A stretch of DNA of 64,000 nucleotides from Sorangium sp051521495. GTDB lineage: Bacteria > Myxococcota_A > Polyangia > Polyangiales > Polyangiaceae. The first letter of the stretch is position 1. The number at the start of each line of letters is the position of its first letter. Positions 1-10,613 of this stretch are shown in pieces. The notes under the pieces are model-generated. The model had not been told where the DNA came from and did not search any database. It saw only the letters and a program-made list of their open reading frames with translations. The translations under genes and the position numbers were made by a program. The stretch covers positions 6,634,001 to 6,698,000 of the forward strand of contig NZ_CP150355.1 in NCBI RefSeq assembly GCF_051521495.1, in the 5' to 3' direction.

Positions 1-932
1 TCGACTTCGGCATCTCCAAGGTCGACGACGCGCCGGGCGCCGCGCTCACGCAGACCGGCATGATCATGGGCACGCCCTCGTACATGGCGCCGGAGCAGGC
101 CCGCGGCGAGCGCGTCGATCACCGCGCGGACATCTACGCCGTCGGCGCGATCCTCTACTGCGCCCTCACCGGCAGCCGCCCGTTCGACCGCAACGATCCG
201 ACCGCGACGCTCACCGCGGTGCTCACCGAGGACCCGCCGCGCCCGCGCTCGCTCGAGCCGAGCATCCCCGAGCCGCTCGAGATGATCATCCAGCGGGCCA
301 TGGCGAAGGAGCCCGGCCATCGGTACCAGACGATGGAGGAGCTCGACGCCGAGCTCGCGCTGTACGACGTCGGCGAGACCGAGCCGAAGGAGCTCGACGC
401 CCCCGGCGTGCCCGGGCCGCGCACGTCGATGCCGTCGGCGCCGCGCGCCGCGCCGACGATGCAGCTCCGCCAGGCGCAGCAGGTGAGCATGGCGAGGCCG
501 CTCATCCTGCTGCTCTCGGCGCTCGGCCTCTTCTGGGTCGCCGGCAGCCTGATCACGCTGGTCACCGCGATCATCCGCCTGTCGCGCGGCGGCCTGGTGA
601 CCGACAACCTGACGGGCCTCGAGGCGGTGCTGCTCGCGTCCGGGATCGGCTTCGCGCTGATCACGCCGGCGCTGATCGGCGCGCGCCACGTGCGCCGGAT
701 CGTCTGGAACAACAGCATGAAGGCGGTCGATCTGGCCGACAACCTGCGCCGGCCGATCGTGGTCGGGCTGTGCGCGTACGGCTTCGCGTCGCTGCTCGTG
801 CGGGTGGTGGAGGCCGTCGTCCTCCGGCGCGCGGCCGGCGTCGCGTGGCCCATGTGGGACGTCGTGCTGTTCGGAGTCGGCGTCGTGGGCGCCGCCGGCG
901 CGTACCTCTTGCTCCGCAGCGAGAGCCGGTAG
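1..932 (+). CDS. Membrane Ser/Thr protein kinase, 3' part only
   Basis: The gene enters from the left edge and is read in frame from base 3. The first codons give the DFG motif (DFGISK), followed by the activation segment with GTPSYMAPEQ (the APE motif) and the rest of a Hanks-type C-lobe (DIYAVGAILY). The N-lobe and HRD loop lie outside the window. After about 130 residues of kinase and a Pro/Ala linker come four hydrophobic segments, roughly residues 160-185, 205-225, 235-260 and 270-288 of the visible part, so the kinase domain is cytoplasmic and the C-terminus is membrane-embedded. PASTA or other known sensor domains are not visible. Ser/Thr kinase identity is secure; substrate and signal are unknown. 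Confidence 0.9.
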   Translation, partial: DFGISKVDDAPGAALTQTGMIMGTPSYMAPEQARGERVDHRADIYAVGAILYCALTGSRPFDRNDPTATLTAVLTEDPPRPRSLEPSIPEPLEMIIQRAMAKEPGHRYQTMEELDAELALYDVGETEPKELDAPGVPGPRTSMPSAPRAAPTMQLRQAQQVSMARPLILLLSALGLFWVAGSLITLVTAIIRLSRGGLVTDNLTGLEAVLLASGIGFALITPALIGARHVRRIVWNNSMKAVDLADNLRRPIVVGLCAYGFASLLVRVVEAVVLRRAAGVAWPMWDVVLFGVGVVGAAGAYLLLRSESR

Positions 933-1004
933 CCCCGGCGATCGCTGGCCGCGCGCCTCCCGGCAGGGGCCAGCACGACGGCGAGGAGGCGGGCGCGGAA
1001 GCGA

Positions 1005-1106
1005 ACCGCCATGACGCCAAGGGCGCCAAGAAACCAGGGAAATAGGAGGGCACATGCGGGAACAGCCCTTCCCCTCCCCGCTTGGCGGCCTTGGCGCCAT
1101 GGCGGT
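1005..1106. repeat. Long inverted repeat in intergenic space (REP/MITE-like hairpin)
   Basis: Arms at 1005-1030 and 1081-1106 are reverse complements at 24 of 26 positions, separated by about 50 bp. The arms are built from repeated CGCCAAG / CTTGGCG words. The element sits between the convergent ends of the kinase gene and ruvX, so it may also act as a transcription terminator. Its make-up resembles dispersed palindromic elements found between genes in several bacterial phyla; that resemblance is from memory. Confidence 0.6.
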
Positions 1107-1136
1107 CTTTCTGCTGATCCGGGGCAACTTCTCGCT

Positions 1137-1562
1137 CTAGCGTTGCCCGTCCAGCCATGCCTGGAGCAGCAGCGCCGCCGCCGCCCCGTCGACGCGCTCC
1201 TTGCTCTTGCGCCCCGAGACGCCCCCGTCGCGGAGCCGCCGTGCCGCCTCGACCGTCGTCAGCCGCTCGTCGATGAGCTCCACCTCGACGCCGGCCGCGT
1301 CGGCCAGCGCCTGCGCGAAGGCCACCGCCCGCCGCGCGGCGGGCCCCTCGTCCCCGTTCATCTCGAGCGGCAGCCCCACCAGGAACCGCGTGATGCCTTC
1401 GTCCCGGGCGAGCGCCGCAAGGTCCTCCAGGAGCGCCTTCCGGTTTCGCCCGTCGAGCAGCGGCCGCGGGTGCGCGTAGAGCCCGAGCTCGTCGGTCACG
1501 GCCACGCCGACGCGGGCCTTCCCAAGATCGATCGCCGCAGCGCGTGCCTTCGCTTTCGTCAT
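1137..1562 (-). CDS. ruvX: Putative pre-16S rRNA nuclease / Holliday junction resolvase-like YqgF (RuvX)
   Basis: This is a 141-residue protein of the RNase-H-fold YqgF family, which takes part in 16S rRNA 5' maturation and was earlier proposed as a Holliday junction resolvase. Visible signatures are the N-terminal AIDLGKARVGVAV with the first acidic catalytic residue, FLVGLPLEMNG in the middle, and VELIDERLTTVEA followed by the C-terminal VDGAAAALLLQAWL. Length is typical. The ATG at 1562 was chosen because the family motif starts about 10 residues later; the longer frame upstream is antisense to hisS. It is divergent from hisS, with 114 bp between the start codons. Confidence 0.92.
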   Translation of the reverse strand: MTKAKARAAAIDLGKARVGVAVTDELGLYAHPRPLLDGRNRKALLEDLAALARDEGITRFLVGLPLEMNGDEGPAARRAVAFAQALADAAGVEVELIDERLTTVEAARRLRDGGVSGRKSKERVDGAAAALLLQAWLDGQR

Positions 1563-1676
1563 GCCTCTGGAAAGACCCCATAGCCCTCGGATGACGTGCC
1601 GGCGAGACCCGAGCGTCACCGGGAAGCATCCGACCGGCTTGACCCGCTCGCCAGCACCGACCATAAGCGCCGCGCG

Positions 1677-2963
1677 ATGGAACTGCGCGCGGTCCGGGGG
1701 ATGAACGACATCCTCCCCGAAGAGGTGGAGCGCTGGCACAAGCTCGAGGGGGCCTTCCGCCTCCACGCGGAGCTCCACGGCTATGCCGAGGTGCGCACGC
1801 CGCTGCTCGAGCCGACGGAGCTCTTCCGGCACCAGATGGGGGAGACGACCGACGTGGTCGAGAAGGAGATGTACTCCTTCGAACGTCACGGCGATCAGCT
1901 CACCGTCCGCCCCGAGGGCACCGCAGGCGCCGCGCGCGCCTACGTCGAGCACGCGGTCCACGCGAAGGAGCCGGTCACCCGCTGGTACTACCTCGGCGCG
2001 ATGTTCCGCGGCGAGCGGCCGGCGAAGGGGCGCTACCGCCAGTTCTACCAGGCCGGCTGCGAGCTCTTCGGCGATCCCGGGCCGCTCTGCGACGCCGAGA
2101 CGATCGATCTCGTCGCGGGCTTCCTGCAGCACATCGGCATCGGCGACTTCGTCGTCCACGTGAACTCGCTCGGCGGCGCGGGTACGCGCGAGCGCTACCG
2201 CGAGGCGCTGCTCGCCCACTACACGCCGCGCAAGGGCGAGCTCAGCGAGGACTCGCAGCGCCGCCTCGCGAAGAACCCGCTGCGCATCCTCGACTCGAAG
2301 GACCAGCGCGATCACGAGGTGTCCCGCGACGCGCCGTCGATCCTCGACCTGCTCGACGACGCGGACCGGGCCCACTGGGACGGCGTGCGCCGCTGCCTCG
2401 ACGTGCTCGGCGTGAACTACGTCGTCGATCGGTCGCTCGTGCGGGGGCTCGACTACTACACGCGCACGCTCTTCGAGGTGAAGGCGACCGCGGGCGATCT
2501 CGGCGCCCAGAGCACGCTCGCGGGCGGCGGCCGCTACGACGGGATGGTGGCGGGGCTCGGCGGACCGAGCGTGCCCGCGATCGGCTTCGCGATGGGGATG
2601 GAGCGGCTGCTCACGATGATGCCTGGCGCTCCTTCGCGCCGGAGGCCCGGCTGCTTCCTCGCGCCGCTCGGCCAGGCGGGCGCGGATCGGGCGCTCGTGC
2701 TGGCGAAGCAGCTGCGAGCGCTCGGCGTCCCGGTCGAGCTCGACGGGCGCGGGGGGCGGCTGAAGTCGATGCTCCGGCGCGCGGACGCCCTCGGCGCGCG
2801 GCTCTGCGTGATCCTCGGCGACGCGGAGGTCGAGCGCGGCGTGCTCCAGATCAAGGACCTCGTGGCGCACGTGCAGGAGGAGATCCCGCTGGAGGGTGCG
2901 GCGCGCGTGCTCGCGGATCGGGCCCTCGAGGCGTCGCCCGGCGCCCAGCGGGGAGCGCGTTGA
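1677..2963 (+). CDS. hisS: Histidyl-tRNA synthetase
   Basis: A class II aminoacyl-tRNA synthetase that charges tRNA-His in the cytoplasm. The 428-residue product starts with MELRAVRGMNDILPEE, the usual HisRS N-terminus, which fixes the ATG at 1677 over an upstream in-frame start at 1596. Motif 2 region (RGERPAKGRYRQFYQ), the HisRS-specific RGLDYYTRTLFE, GGGRYDGMV and motif 3 (IGFAMGMERLL) are all present. The C-terminal anticodon-binding domain covers about residues 320-415. Its stop overlaps the first codons of the next gene, so the two are probably co-transcribed. Confidence 0.96.
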   Translation: MELRAVRGMNDILPEEVERWHKLEGAFRLHAELHGYAEVRTPLLEPTELFRHQMGETTDVVEKEMYSFERHGDQLTVRPEGTAGAARAYVEHAVHAKEPVTRWYYLGAMFRGERPAKGRYRQFYQAGCELFGDPGPLCDAETIDLVAGFLQHIGIGDFVVHVNSLGGAGTRERYREALLAHYTPRKGELSEDSQRRLAKNPLRILDSKDQRDHEVSRDAPSILDLLDDADRAHWDGVRRCLDVLGVNYVVDRSLVRGLDYYTRTLFEVKATAGDLGAQSTLAGGGRYDGMVAGLGGPSVPAIGFAMGMERLLTMMPGAPSRRRPGCFLAPLGQAGADRALVLAKQLRALGVPVELDGRGGRLKSMLRRADALGARLCVILGDAEVERGVLQIKDLVAHVQEEIPLEGAARVLADRALEASPGAQRGAR

Positions 2964-4744
2964 CCTCCGAGGCGATGGGAGCGCAGGGCTGCTCGCGAGG
3001 GGCGCGCGGCGCGCCGGCGGGCGAGGGGCGGGGCCGCGCGCGGCGCGCGGCGCGCGGGCTCTCGCTCGCCGCCGCGCTCGCGGTGCTCGCCGCGCCGGCC
3101 GTCGCGGCGGCGCAGATCGGCTTCGGCCAGCCCGGCGCGGGGCAGCCACCGCCCTCGAGCTCGCCGAAGAAGCCGCCGCCGGGCACGCCGGAGACGCACG
3201 CGGCGCCGACCTCCGAGGAGAGCCCGATCCAGACGCAGGAGCCGACCCTGCCGGAGAACCCGCTGGCCGTGCCGCCCGCGGTCAAGAAGCAGATCGGCAC
3301 GAACGACACCGGCGAGTGGGAAGCCGGGCGCGCCGCGGAGATCCAGCGCGACTGGTACGGCCCCTACTACAGCGAGCGGAGCGGCAGCTACCAGTTCAGG
3401 ACGCTCTTCCCCCTGTGGGCGGAGCGCCGGATGCCCGGCGACCGCGCCACGATGGTGACGCCGCTCTACTTCAACCGCCGGAGCAAGGACGTCGACGCCG
3501 ACGTGCTCTTCCCCTTCTTCTGGAAGCTCCGGGACGAGAACACGTACACGACGATCGTCGGCCCGTTCATGCACCGCGAGTCCGAGGGGCGCCCCGCGAG
3601 CCCCGGGCGGAAGGCGGAGCCGGGCCGGCACGACAACTGGCTCGCGCCGCTCTTCTTCGAGGGCAAGCGCGACGACGGGAGCGGCTACTTCCACATCCCC
3701 CCGCTGCTGACCTTCACGCACCACACGGCGCAGAGCGGCTTCAACCTCGTCGGCCCCCTCTACTGCAGCTGGAAGGGCGGCCCCGCGTGCGACGCGCGCT
3801 CTGCCGACAAGATCGATCTCGGCCTGGCCCCCCTCTACTTCTACGGCCGTGACGAGAGCAGCGAGTACGAGCTCATCCCGCCGCTCTTGCACTACTACCA
3901 CTACAGCGACGTCGGAGACCGCTCCACGAACGTGTGGGGCCCGCTCATGTGGCAGCACTCGCGCAAGGGCGACGTGTTCAACGTCATGCCCTTCTACTGG
4001 CACAGCTGGGGCAAGAACTACGATCGAACGACGCTGTTCCCGTTCTTCCACTACGGGTACGAGGGCAACAAGAGCCTGCTCATCACGCCGCTCTTCCTGA
4101 AGGCGCGCGGCGAGGAGGGGGAGAGCACCTTCGCGACCTGGGGCTACGCTCGCTACCGAGGGCGGACGGAGCTCGACATGATCACGCCGCTCTTCTGGCA
4201 ATACCGGGATCCGGCGATCGATCTCGAGCGGACGTTCCTGCTCCCGTTCTATTACCGGAACACCTCGCCGCGCAGCGATGATCTCGTGCTCTTCCCGTTC
4301 TACGGCCGCTTCAAGCGCCACGGGCTGAGCGACACCACGTGGCTCACGCCGCTCGTGCGGCACACGAAGGATCTCACCGGCTGGGAGACGGACATCTATC
4401 CGTTCTTCTACGCGGGGAGGAACCGCAGCTCGACGCACCTCGTCGCCGCGCCGTTCCTCTGGGACTTCGCGTCGCCGACGTCGCGCACCACGGTGGCCCT
4501 GCCGTTCTTCTTCCGGTTCGCGGACCAGACGTCGGTGACGCAGGTCGCGCTCAACACCGTGTACCGGGAGCACCGGGCGCGGAACGGCAAGGAGTGGGAG
4601 TTCCACCTCGTCCCCCTGTTCTCGTACGGCGAGACGCCGGACGGGCATTGGTGGAACGTCCTGTTCGGCCTGGCCGGGTACACGCGCGCGGGCACCGCGT
4701 CGAAGATGCGCGCGCTCTACATCCCGATCCAGCTGAGTCAATGA
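2960..4744 (+). CDS. Secreted protein of unknown function with repeated LFPFF/LTPLF-type motifs
   Basis: No family recognised. The N-terminus has an Arg-rich stretch, a hydrophobic segment (LSLAAALAVLAAPAVA) and an AAA-Q cleavage-like site, so it is probably exported. A Pro-rich segment follows, then some 450 residues in which short motifs such as LFPFFW, LAPLFF, ITPLFL, LLPFYY and ALPFFF recur about every 15-40 residues, alternating with Trp/Tyr/Asp-rich turns. This pattern suggests a repetitive beta structure, possibly an outer-membrane or surface protein. The start is uncertain: TTG at 2960 overlaps the hisS stop by 4 bases, while ATG at 2975 keeps the signal peptide. It is probably translationally coupled to hisS. 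Confidence 0.75.
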   Translation: MTSEAMGAQGCSRGARGAPAGEGRGRARRAARGLSLAAALAVLAAPAVAAAQIGFGQPGAGQPPPSSSPKKPPPGTPETHAAPTSEESPIQTQEPTLPENPLAVPPAVKKQIGTNDTGEWEAGRAAEIQRDWYGPYYSERSGSYQFRTLFPLWAERRMPGDRATMVTPLYFNRRSKDVDADVLFPFFWKLRDENTYTTIVGPFMHRESEGRPASPGRKAEPGRHDNWLAPLFFEGKRDDGSGYFHIPPLLTFTHHTAQSGFNLVGPLYCSWKGGPACDARSADKIDLGLAPLYFYGRDESSEYELIPPLLHYYHYSDVGDRSTNVWGPLMWQHSRKGDVFNVMPFYWHSWGKNYDRTTLFPFFHYGYEGNKSLLITPLFLKARGEEGESTFATWGYARYRGRTELDMITPLFWQYRDPAIDLERTFLLPFYYRNTSPRSDDLVLFPFYGRFKRHGLSDTTWLTPLVRHTKDLTGWETDIYPFFYAGRNRSSTHLVAAPFLWDFASPTSRTTVALPFFFRFADQTSVTQVALNTVYREHRARNGKEWEFHLVPLFSYGETPDGHWWNVLFGLAGYTRAGTASKMRALYIPIQLSQ

Positions 4745-4844
4745 GCCGGCGCGGCGCCGCGCCGGCGGACCGCGTCGACCCGCGCCCGCGCCCGCGCGAC
4801 GATGGACATCGAGGCGGAGCTCGGCGATCGTCGTCGAGGTCGCG

Positions 4845-5477
4845 ATGAGCACGCCCACGCGCGGAGCCCCCTCCCCCAGCGCCGAGCTCCGCAGCCTCGG
4901 CGGCGCGCCGCCGCCCCCGGAGCTCGCCGCCGATCTGCGGCGGCTCCTGGAGCTGCCCGAGGGCGCGCGGCATCGCCTCTGGGAGGCGCTCGGGCCGAGC
5001 CTCGGCGAGCCGGTGCCCGCCGCCGTCGAGCGGCTCCTCGACGCGTTCTGCCGCCGGCACGAGGTCGCCTCCGACGCGCTCGCGCGGGTGCTCAAGGCGT
5101 GCCGCTTCCTGATCCGCGAGGCGAGCAAGCGCGACCTCGACCGCGCCGCGCTCGCGGCCGACATCGCCGCGCTCGCGCCAGGCCAGGACGCCGAGGAGAT
5201 CCAGGCGATCCTGCTCGCCGGCTACGACCAGGCCAGGGCGCTCGTGCGGCGGGAGATCGTCCGCGGCGCCCTGCTCGATCACGGCAAGCTGCTCACCGGC
5301 GTCGACTGGCGCGTCGACACGATCGCGGCCGCGAGCCGCGGGGCGAAGATCGCGGCGCCCGTCGTCCTGCTCACGCTGAGCTACCAGGAGGGCGAGCACC
5401 GCTCCCGGATCACCTTGCAAGCCACCCCCGACGTGCTGCGGGAGCTCCAGCAGATCTGCGCGCAGCTCCTCGGCTGA
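4845..5477 (+). CDS. Small protein with a COMM-domain-like C-terminus
   Basis: A 210-residue predicted soluble protein. Residues about 27-145 are helical and Leu-rich, resembling the HN domain of eukaryotic COMMD proteins. Residues 150-210 follow the COMM layout: a Leu/Trp core (TGVDWRVDTIAA, with W155), a Ser/Ala-rich turn, a beta segment PVVLLTLSY, an acidic/Gly turn, a second strand RITLQAT, and a closing helix VLRELQQICAQLL. In eukaryotes COMMD proteins form the Commander/CCC trafficking complex. A bacterial role is unknown and I infer none. It follows the secreted-protein gene after 100 bp and is convergent with the histidine kinase gene. The assignment rests on pattern only. Confidence 0.6.
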   Translation: MSTPTRGAPSPSAELRSLGGAPPPPELAADLRRLLELPEGARHRLWEALGPSLGEPVPAAVERLLDAFCRRHEVASDALARVLKACRFLIREASKRDLDRAALAADIAALAPGQDAEEIQAILLAGYDQARALVRREIVRGALLDHGKLLTGVDWRVDTIAAASRGAKIAAPVVLLTLSYQEGEHRSRITLQATPDVLRELQQICAQLLG

Positions 5478-5482
5478 TCCGC

Positions 5483-5520
5483 CCGTGACCAGCGCGCTCC
5501 AGCGGGCGCGTCGGTCACGG
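5483..5520. terminator. Bidirectional hairpin between convergent genes
   Basis: CCGTGACC (5483-5490) pairs with GGTCACGG (5513-5520). Further GC-rich pairing inside the arms extends the stem past two mismatches. It lies in the 100-bp gap between the COMM-like gene and the histidine kinase gene, both of which end here. No T-tract is evident, so termination is inferred from position and stem. Confidence 0.5.
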
Positions 5521-5578
5521 ATCGCGAGCGCGCAACGTGGACGGCAGTGAGGTCCCACGGGCGACAGAGCGCGCGCCC

Positions 5579-7801
<2,223 letters not shown>

Positions 7802-7842
7802 GACATCTCACCACGTCAGCGCGCAGAGACGAGAGGCATTCT

Positions 7843-10245
7843 TCACTTTTGTCCCGCCGGCGGGTCGGATGCGGTCGCCGGGGACGTAGGCCGGGGCGCC
7901 GCGCCGGCGCAGCGCTCGAGCAGGCGTTGGGCGGCGTCCCGGCGCTCCTCGCTCACGGCGGGCCCCGTGCCGGCGGCCCCGTCGTGGGCGGCGTACTGGG
8001 CGAACATCCTGCGGGCGGTCTGGACGTCCTCGACGCCGCACGCGACGACGAGCCGCAGCCGCTCGGCCTCGATCCAGACCCGCTGGACGGGCAGGTGGGC
8101 CGCGAGCGCCCGGTCCAGGCGATCGGCGGCCTCGTCGAAGCGGCCATCGCCCAGGTACTGGCGGCCGAGCAGGTAGTTCGGCAGGCCGTCGCCGGGGGAC
8201 TGCGCGGCCCACGCGCCGAGGAGCTCCGCCGCCCGGAGCCTGTCCGGGGCGCCGCCGCGCGTCCCGATCAGCAGCTCGACGATGGCCGCGCGGGCGCGCT
8301 CGTCGTTCGCGGCGGCGATCTTCACGTCGAGCGTCCGGAGCCGGTCCTCGTCGACGAGCCGGCCGGCGACCTCGCTGTACCACGACGCCGCCCGCTCCCT
8401 GTCGCCCGCCGCGAGCGCGACGTCGCCGAGCCGCTCCGCCGCGCGGTCGCGCACGTGGCGCGGGATCGACCCGTCCCCGGCGATGGCCTCGAGCTCGCGG
8501 ACCCCCTCGCTCCTCTCGCCGGGCGCGTCGCTGGCGAGCAGCGTCTCCGCGATCGCGACCCGCGGCGCAGGGCTCCGGTCGAGCGTGAGCACGCGCCGGT
8601 ACTCGGCGATGGCGCCCTCGTGGTCGCCGCGCGCGCGCAGCTCCTCCGCCGTGTGCGTGCACGCGTCGACCACGTGCGGGCAGCGCCGCTCGAAGAGCGC
8701 CGGCCGATCGAAGCGGGCCTTCGCCTGCGCCCTCGCTGCGTCGGGGAGCGTGAGCGCGTCGAGATCGGCGTGCCACGCGCGCTCCATCGCGTCCCACGAG
8801 GCGCCGGTGATCTCGGGCAGCGCCTTGCCGCCGTACCAGGCGCGCACCGCGGCGGCGCCGTACGTCGCGCGCACGTGGCCGACGAACGCGCCGCTCGCGG
8901 TGTAGGCGGTCGACGAGTTCTCGGCCAGGAAGCCGAGCGCGAACAGGCGCGCGAGCGGCGGCAGGATCCCGAGGTCTCTCATGGCCTTGGCCCACGCGCG
9001 CGGGCTCAGGTCCTCGCCCTCCCGGGGCGAGCCGGCGACGGCGATCCCCTCGATGAGCCCCGGATCGGGGAGCCACCCGCCGAGCCGCCCGGCGATCTTG
9101 AACGGGCCGCGGGCGGAGGCGCCGGCGAGCACGTGCATGATCTCGTGCCCCAGCGTCGGGTGCGGGTAGCCGGCGGCCTGCAGGTACACCTCGCGGCGCC
9201 ACGGCTTCGCGATGTACGTGCGCGACGCCCCCATGAGCGCGCCCTTCTGCGCCGCGCTCTCGAACAGGTAGGCGCGGATCCGGAGCGGCTGGCCGTCGAA
9301 CTCGGCGGGCGCGCCGAGCCAGCGCTCGCCGGCCTCGATGTGGGCGTCGCACTCGCGCACGAAGCGCTGGACGTCGGCCTCGCGCATGCCGCGCGGGTAG
9401 ACGACCTCGCAGCGCTGACCCTGCGAGAGCGCGCCGAGCTCGGCCGCGATGCTCTCGGGGGTCTGGAAGTGGCCGAGGCGCGCGCCCTCCAGGACGGTCG
9501 CGGCGCTCAGCGCGGCGCTCGCGCCGCCGAGCAGGAGCAGCCCGGGCCGGCCCTGGAGCTGGAACGACACCCGCCCGCTCGCGTCGTGCACGAGGTGCTG
9601 CGCGAGCACATACGCGGCGAACAGGGTGGCCAGCGTCCCCGCGCGGTAGGTCAGCAGCCCGGACGCGTCGACGACCGTGTCGTAGAGGGTGCCGCTGAAG
9701 AAGCCGGCGAAGGGGTCGTAGGCGAACACGATCGGGCTCGTGTAGAAGCGGATGGCGCTCACGCCGATCGAGCCGAGGGGGGCGGCGAGCGCCGCGAGGA
9801 CGGCGATGAGCCGGCGCCGCCACGCCGGGCGCGGGGGCGCGGCGTCGTCGCGCCGGATGCCGGCGGCGAGCTCGCCCGCGACGGCGCCCCACGCGCCGCC
9901 GAGCGCCGCGCCGAGCCCGGGCCCGAGGGCGAAGTGCGCCGAGCCGCCGAGCACGTCGCAGAAGCCGCCGCGCAGGCCGTGCGCCAGCGTGGTCGCGTAC
10001 GCGACGACCGCGAGCAGGGCGCCGCTCGCGACGCCGCGGCGGAACGCCTCGACCGGCGGCGGCCGGTGCGCGGCGACGTCGAGGGCGGTCACGATCGCCG
10101 CGACGCCCGGGACCAGGAGGCCGGCGGCGAGCGCGCTCTCGTAGCCGGGGCCGTCGAAGAGGGGCAGGAAGCCGACGAGCGCCATCGTGATCGCGACGAG
10201 CGCGGCGCCGAGCCTCGTCGCCGGTGAACGCAGCAGCGTGGGCAT
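7843..10245 (-). CDS. Membrane protein with gluzincin-type HExxH metalloprotease motif and TPR-like C-terminus
   Basis: An 800-residue protein. The first 255 residues hold about six hydrophobic helices (for example 14-30, 40-58, 74-90, 145-162, 203-220, 236-252). An extracytoplasmic or cytoplasmic domain then carries GHEIMHVLAG with HEIMH at 367-371, and LIEGIA with E399 some 28 residues later, the HExxH...E arrangement of gluzincin zinc peptidases. The final 250 residues are Ala/Leu/Arg helical repeats resembling TPRs (GDHEGAIAEYRRVL, GDGRFDEAADRLDRAL). Substrate is unknown. Start ATG 10245 begins just before the first helix; the frame upstream of it (to 10413) looks non-coding. Its stop lies 41 bp before the histidine kinase start on the same strand. 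Confidence 0.8.
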   Translation of the reverse strand: MPTLLRSPATRLGAALVAITMALVGFLPLFDGPGYESALAAGLLVPGVAAIVTALDVAAHRPPPVEAFRRGVASGALLAVVAYATTLAHGLRGGFCDVLGGSAHFALGPGLGAALGGAWGAVAGELAAGIRRDDAAPPRPAWRRRLIAVLAALAAPLGSIGVSAIRFYTSPIVFAYDPFAGFFSGTLYDTVVDASGLLTYRAGTLATLFAAYVLAQHLVHDASGRVSFQLQGRPGLLLLGGASAALSAATVLEGARLGHFQTPESIAAELGALSQGQRCEVVYPRGMREADVQRFVRECDAHIEAGERWLGAPAEFDGQPLRIRAYLFESAAQKGALMGASRTYIAKPWRREVYLQAAGYPHPTLGHEIMHVLAGASARGPFKIAGRLGGWLPDPGLIEGIAVAGSPREGEDLSPRAWAKAMRDLGILPPLARLFALGFLAENSSTAYTASGAFVGHVRATYGAAAVRAWYGGKALPEITGASWDAMERAWHADLDALTLPDAARAQAKARFDRPALFERRCPHVVDACTHTAEELRARGDHEGAIAEYRRVLTLDRSPAPRVAIAETLLASDAPGERSEGVRELEAIAGDGSIPRHVRDRAAERLGDVALAAGDRERAASWYSEVAGRLVDEDRLRTLDVKIAAANDERARAAIVELLIGTRGGAPDRLRAAELLGAWAAQSPGDGLPNYLLGRQYLGDGRFDEAADRLDRALAAHLPVQRVWIEAERLRLVVACGVEDVQTARRMFAQYAAHDGAAGTGPAVSEERRDAAQRLLERCAGAAPRPTSPATASDPPAGQK

Positions 10246-10613
10246 GGTCGCGTGGGACTCCAGGGCTGCCTTCGTAGCCGTGCCTGCCCGGAGAGGCGAG
10301 CGGGATGCGGGCGCCCCGGCGCGATCCAGCGGGTTGCGTTCTCGATGGACGGCCCGGGAGGATGTCGACGTCTCCGGACGACCTGAAGAACCCGTGCGTG
10401 GCGATCGCGTCACGACCGTTCAGCGCCCGGCGAACGGCGAACGCTTGCTGCGCCGAGGGAGCGGGCGAGCAGCGTTGGGGTCCTCCGGCGTGCGTGGCCC
10501 GGCCTCCCGGTCCACGCCTGTCGTGTAGTATCGCCTTCCGCGCCGGCCGGATGCTCGCAGGCGGCCGAGGTTCTCCTTTCCTCCTTCTTTTCTGCGCTGC
10601 TCGCGCCCCGACC
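10246..10613. other. Intergenic stretch between divergent genes
   Basis: This 368-bp gap separates the divergent metalloprotease and MFS genes and must hold both promoters. Open frames cross it on both strands, but they have no recognisable protein features. I see no clear operator. Confidence 0.5.

Noticed and set aside
7849..10227. A 792-codon plus-strand frame opposite the metalloprotease gene
   Set aside because: Arg/Gly/Ala-rich translation without motifs; the minus strand has clear helices, HExxH and TPRs.
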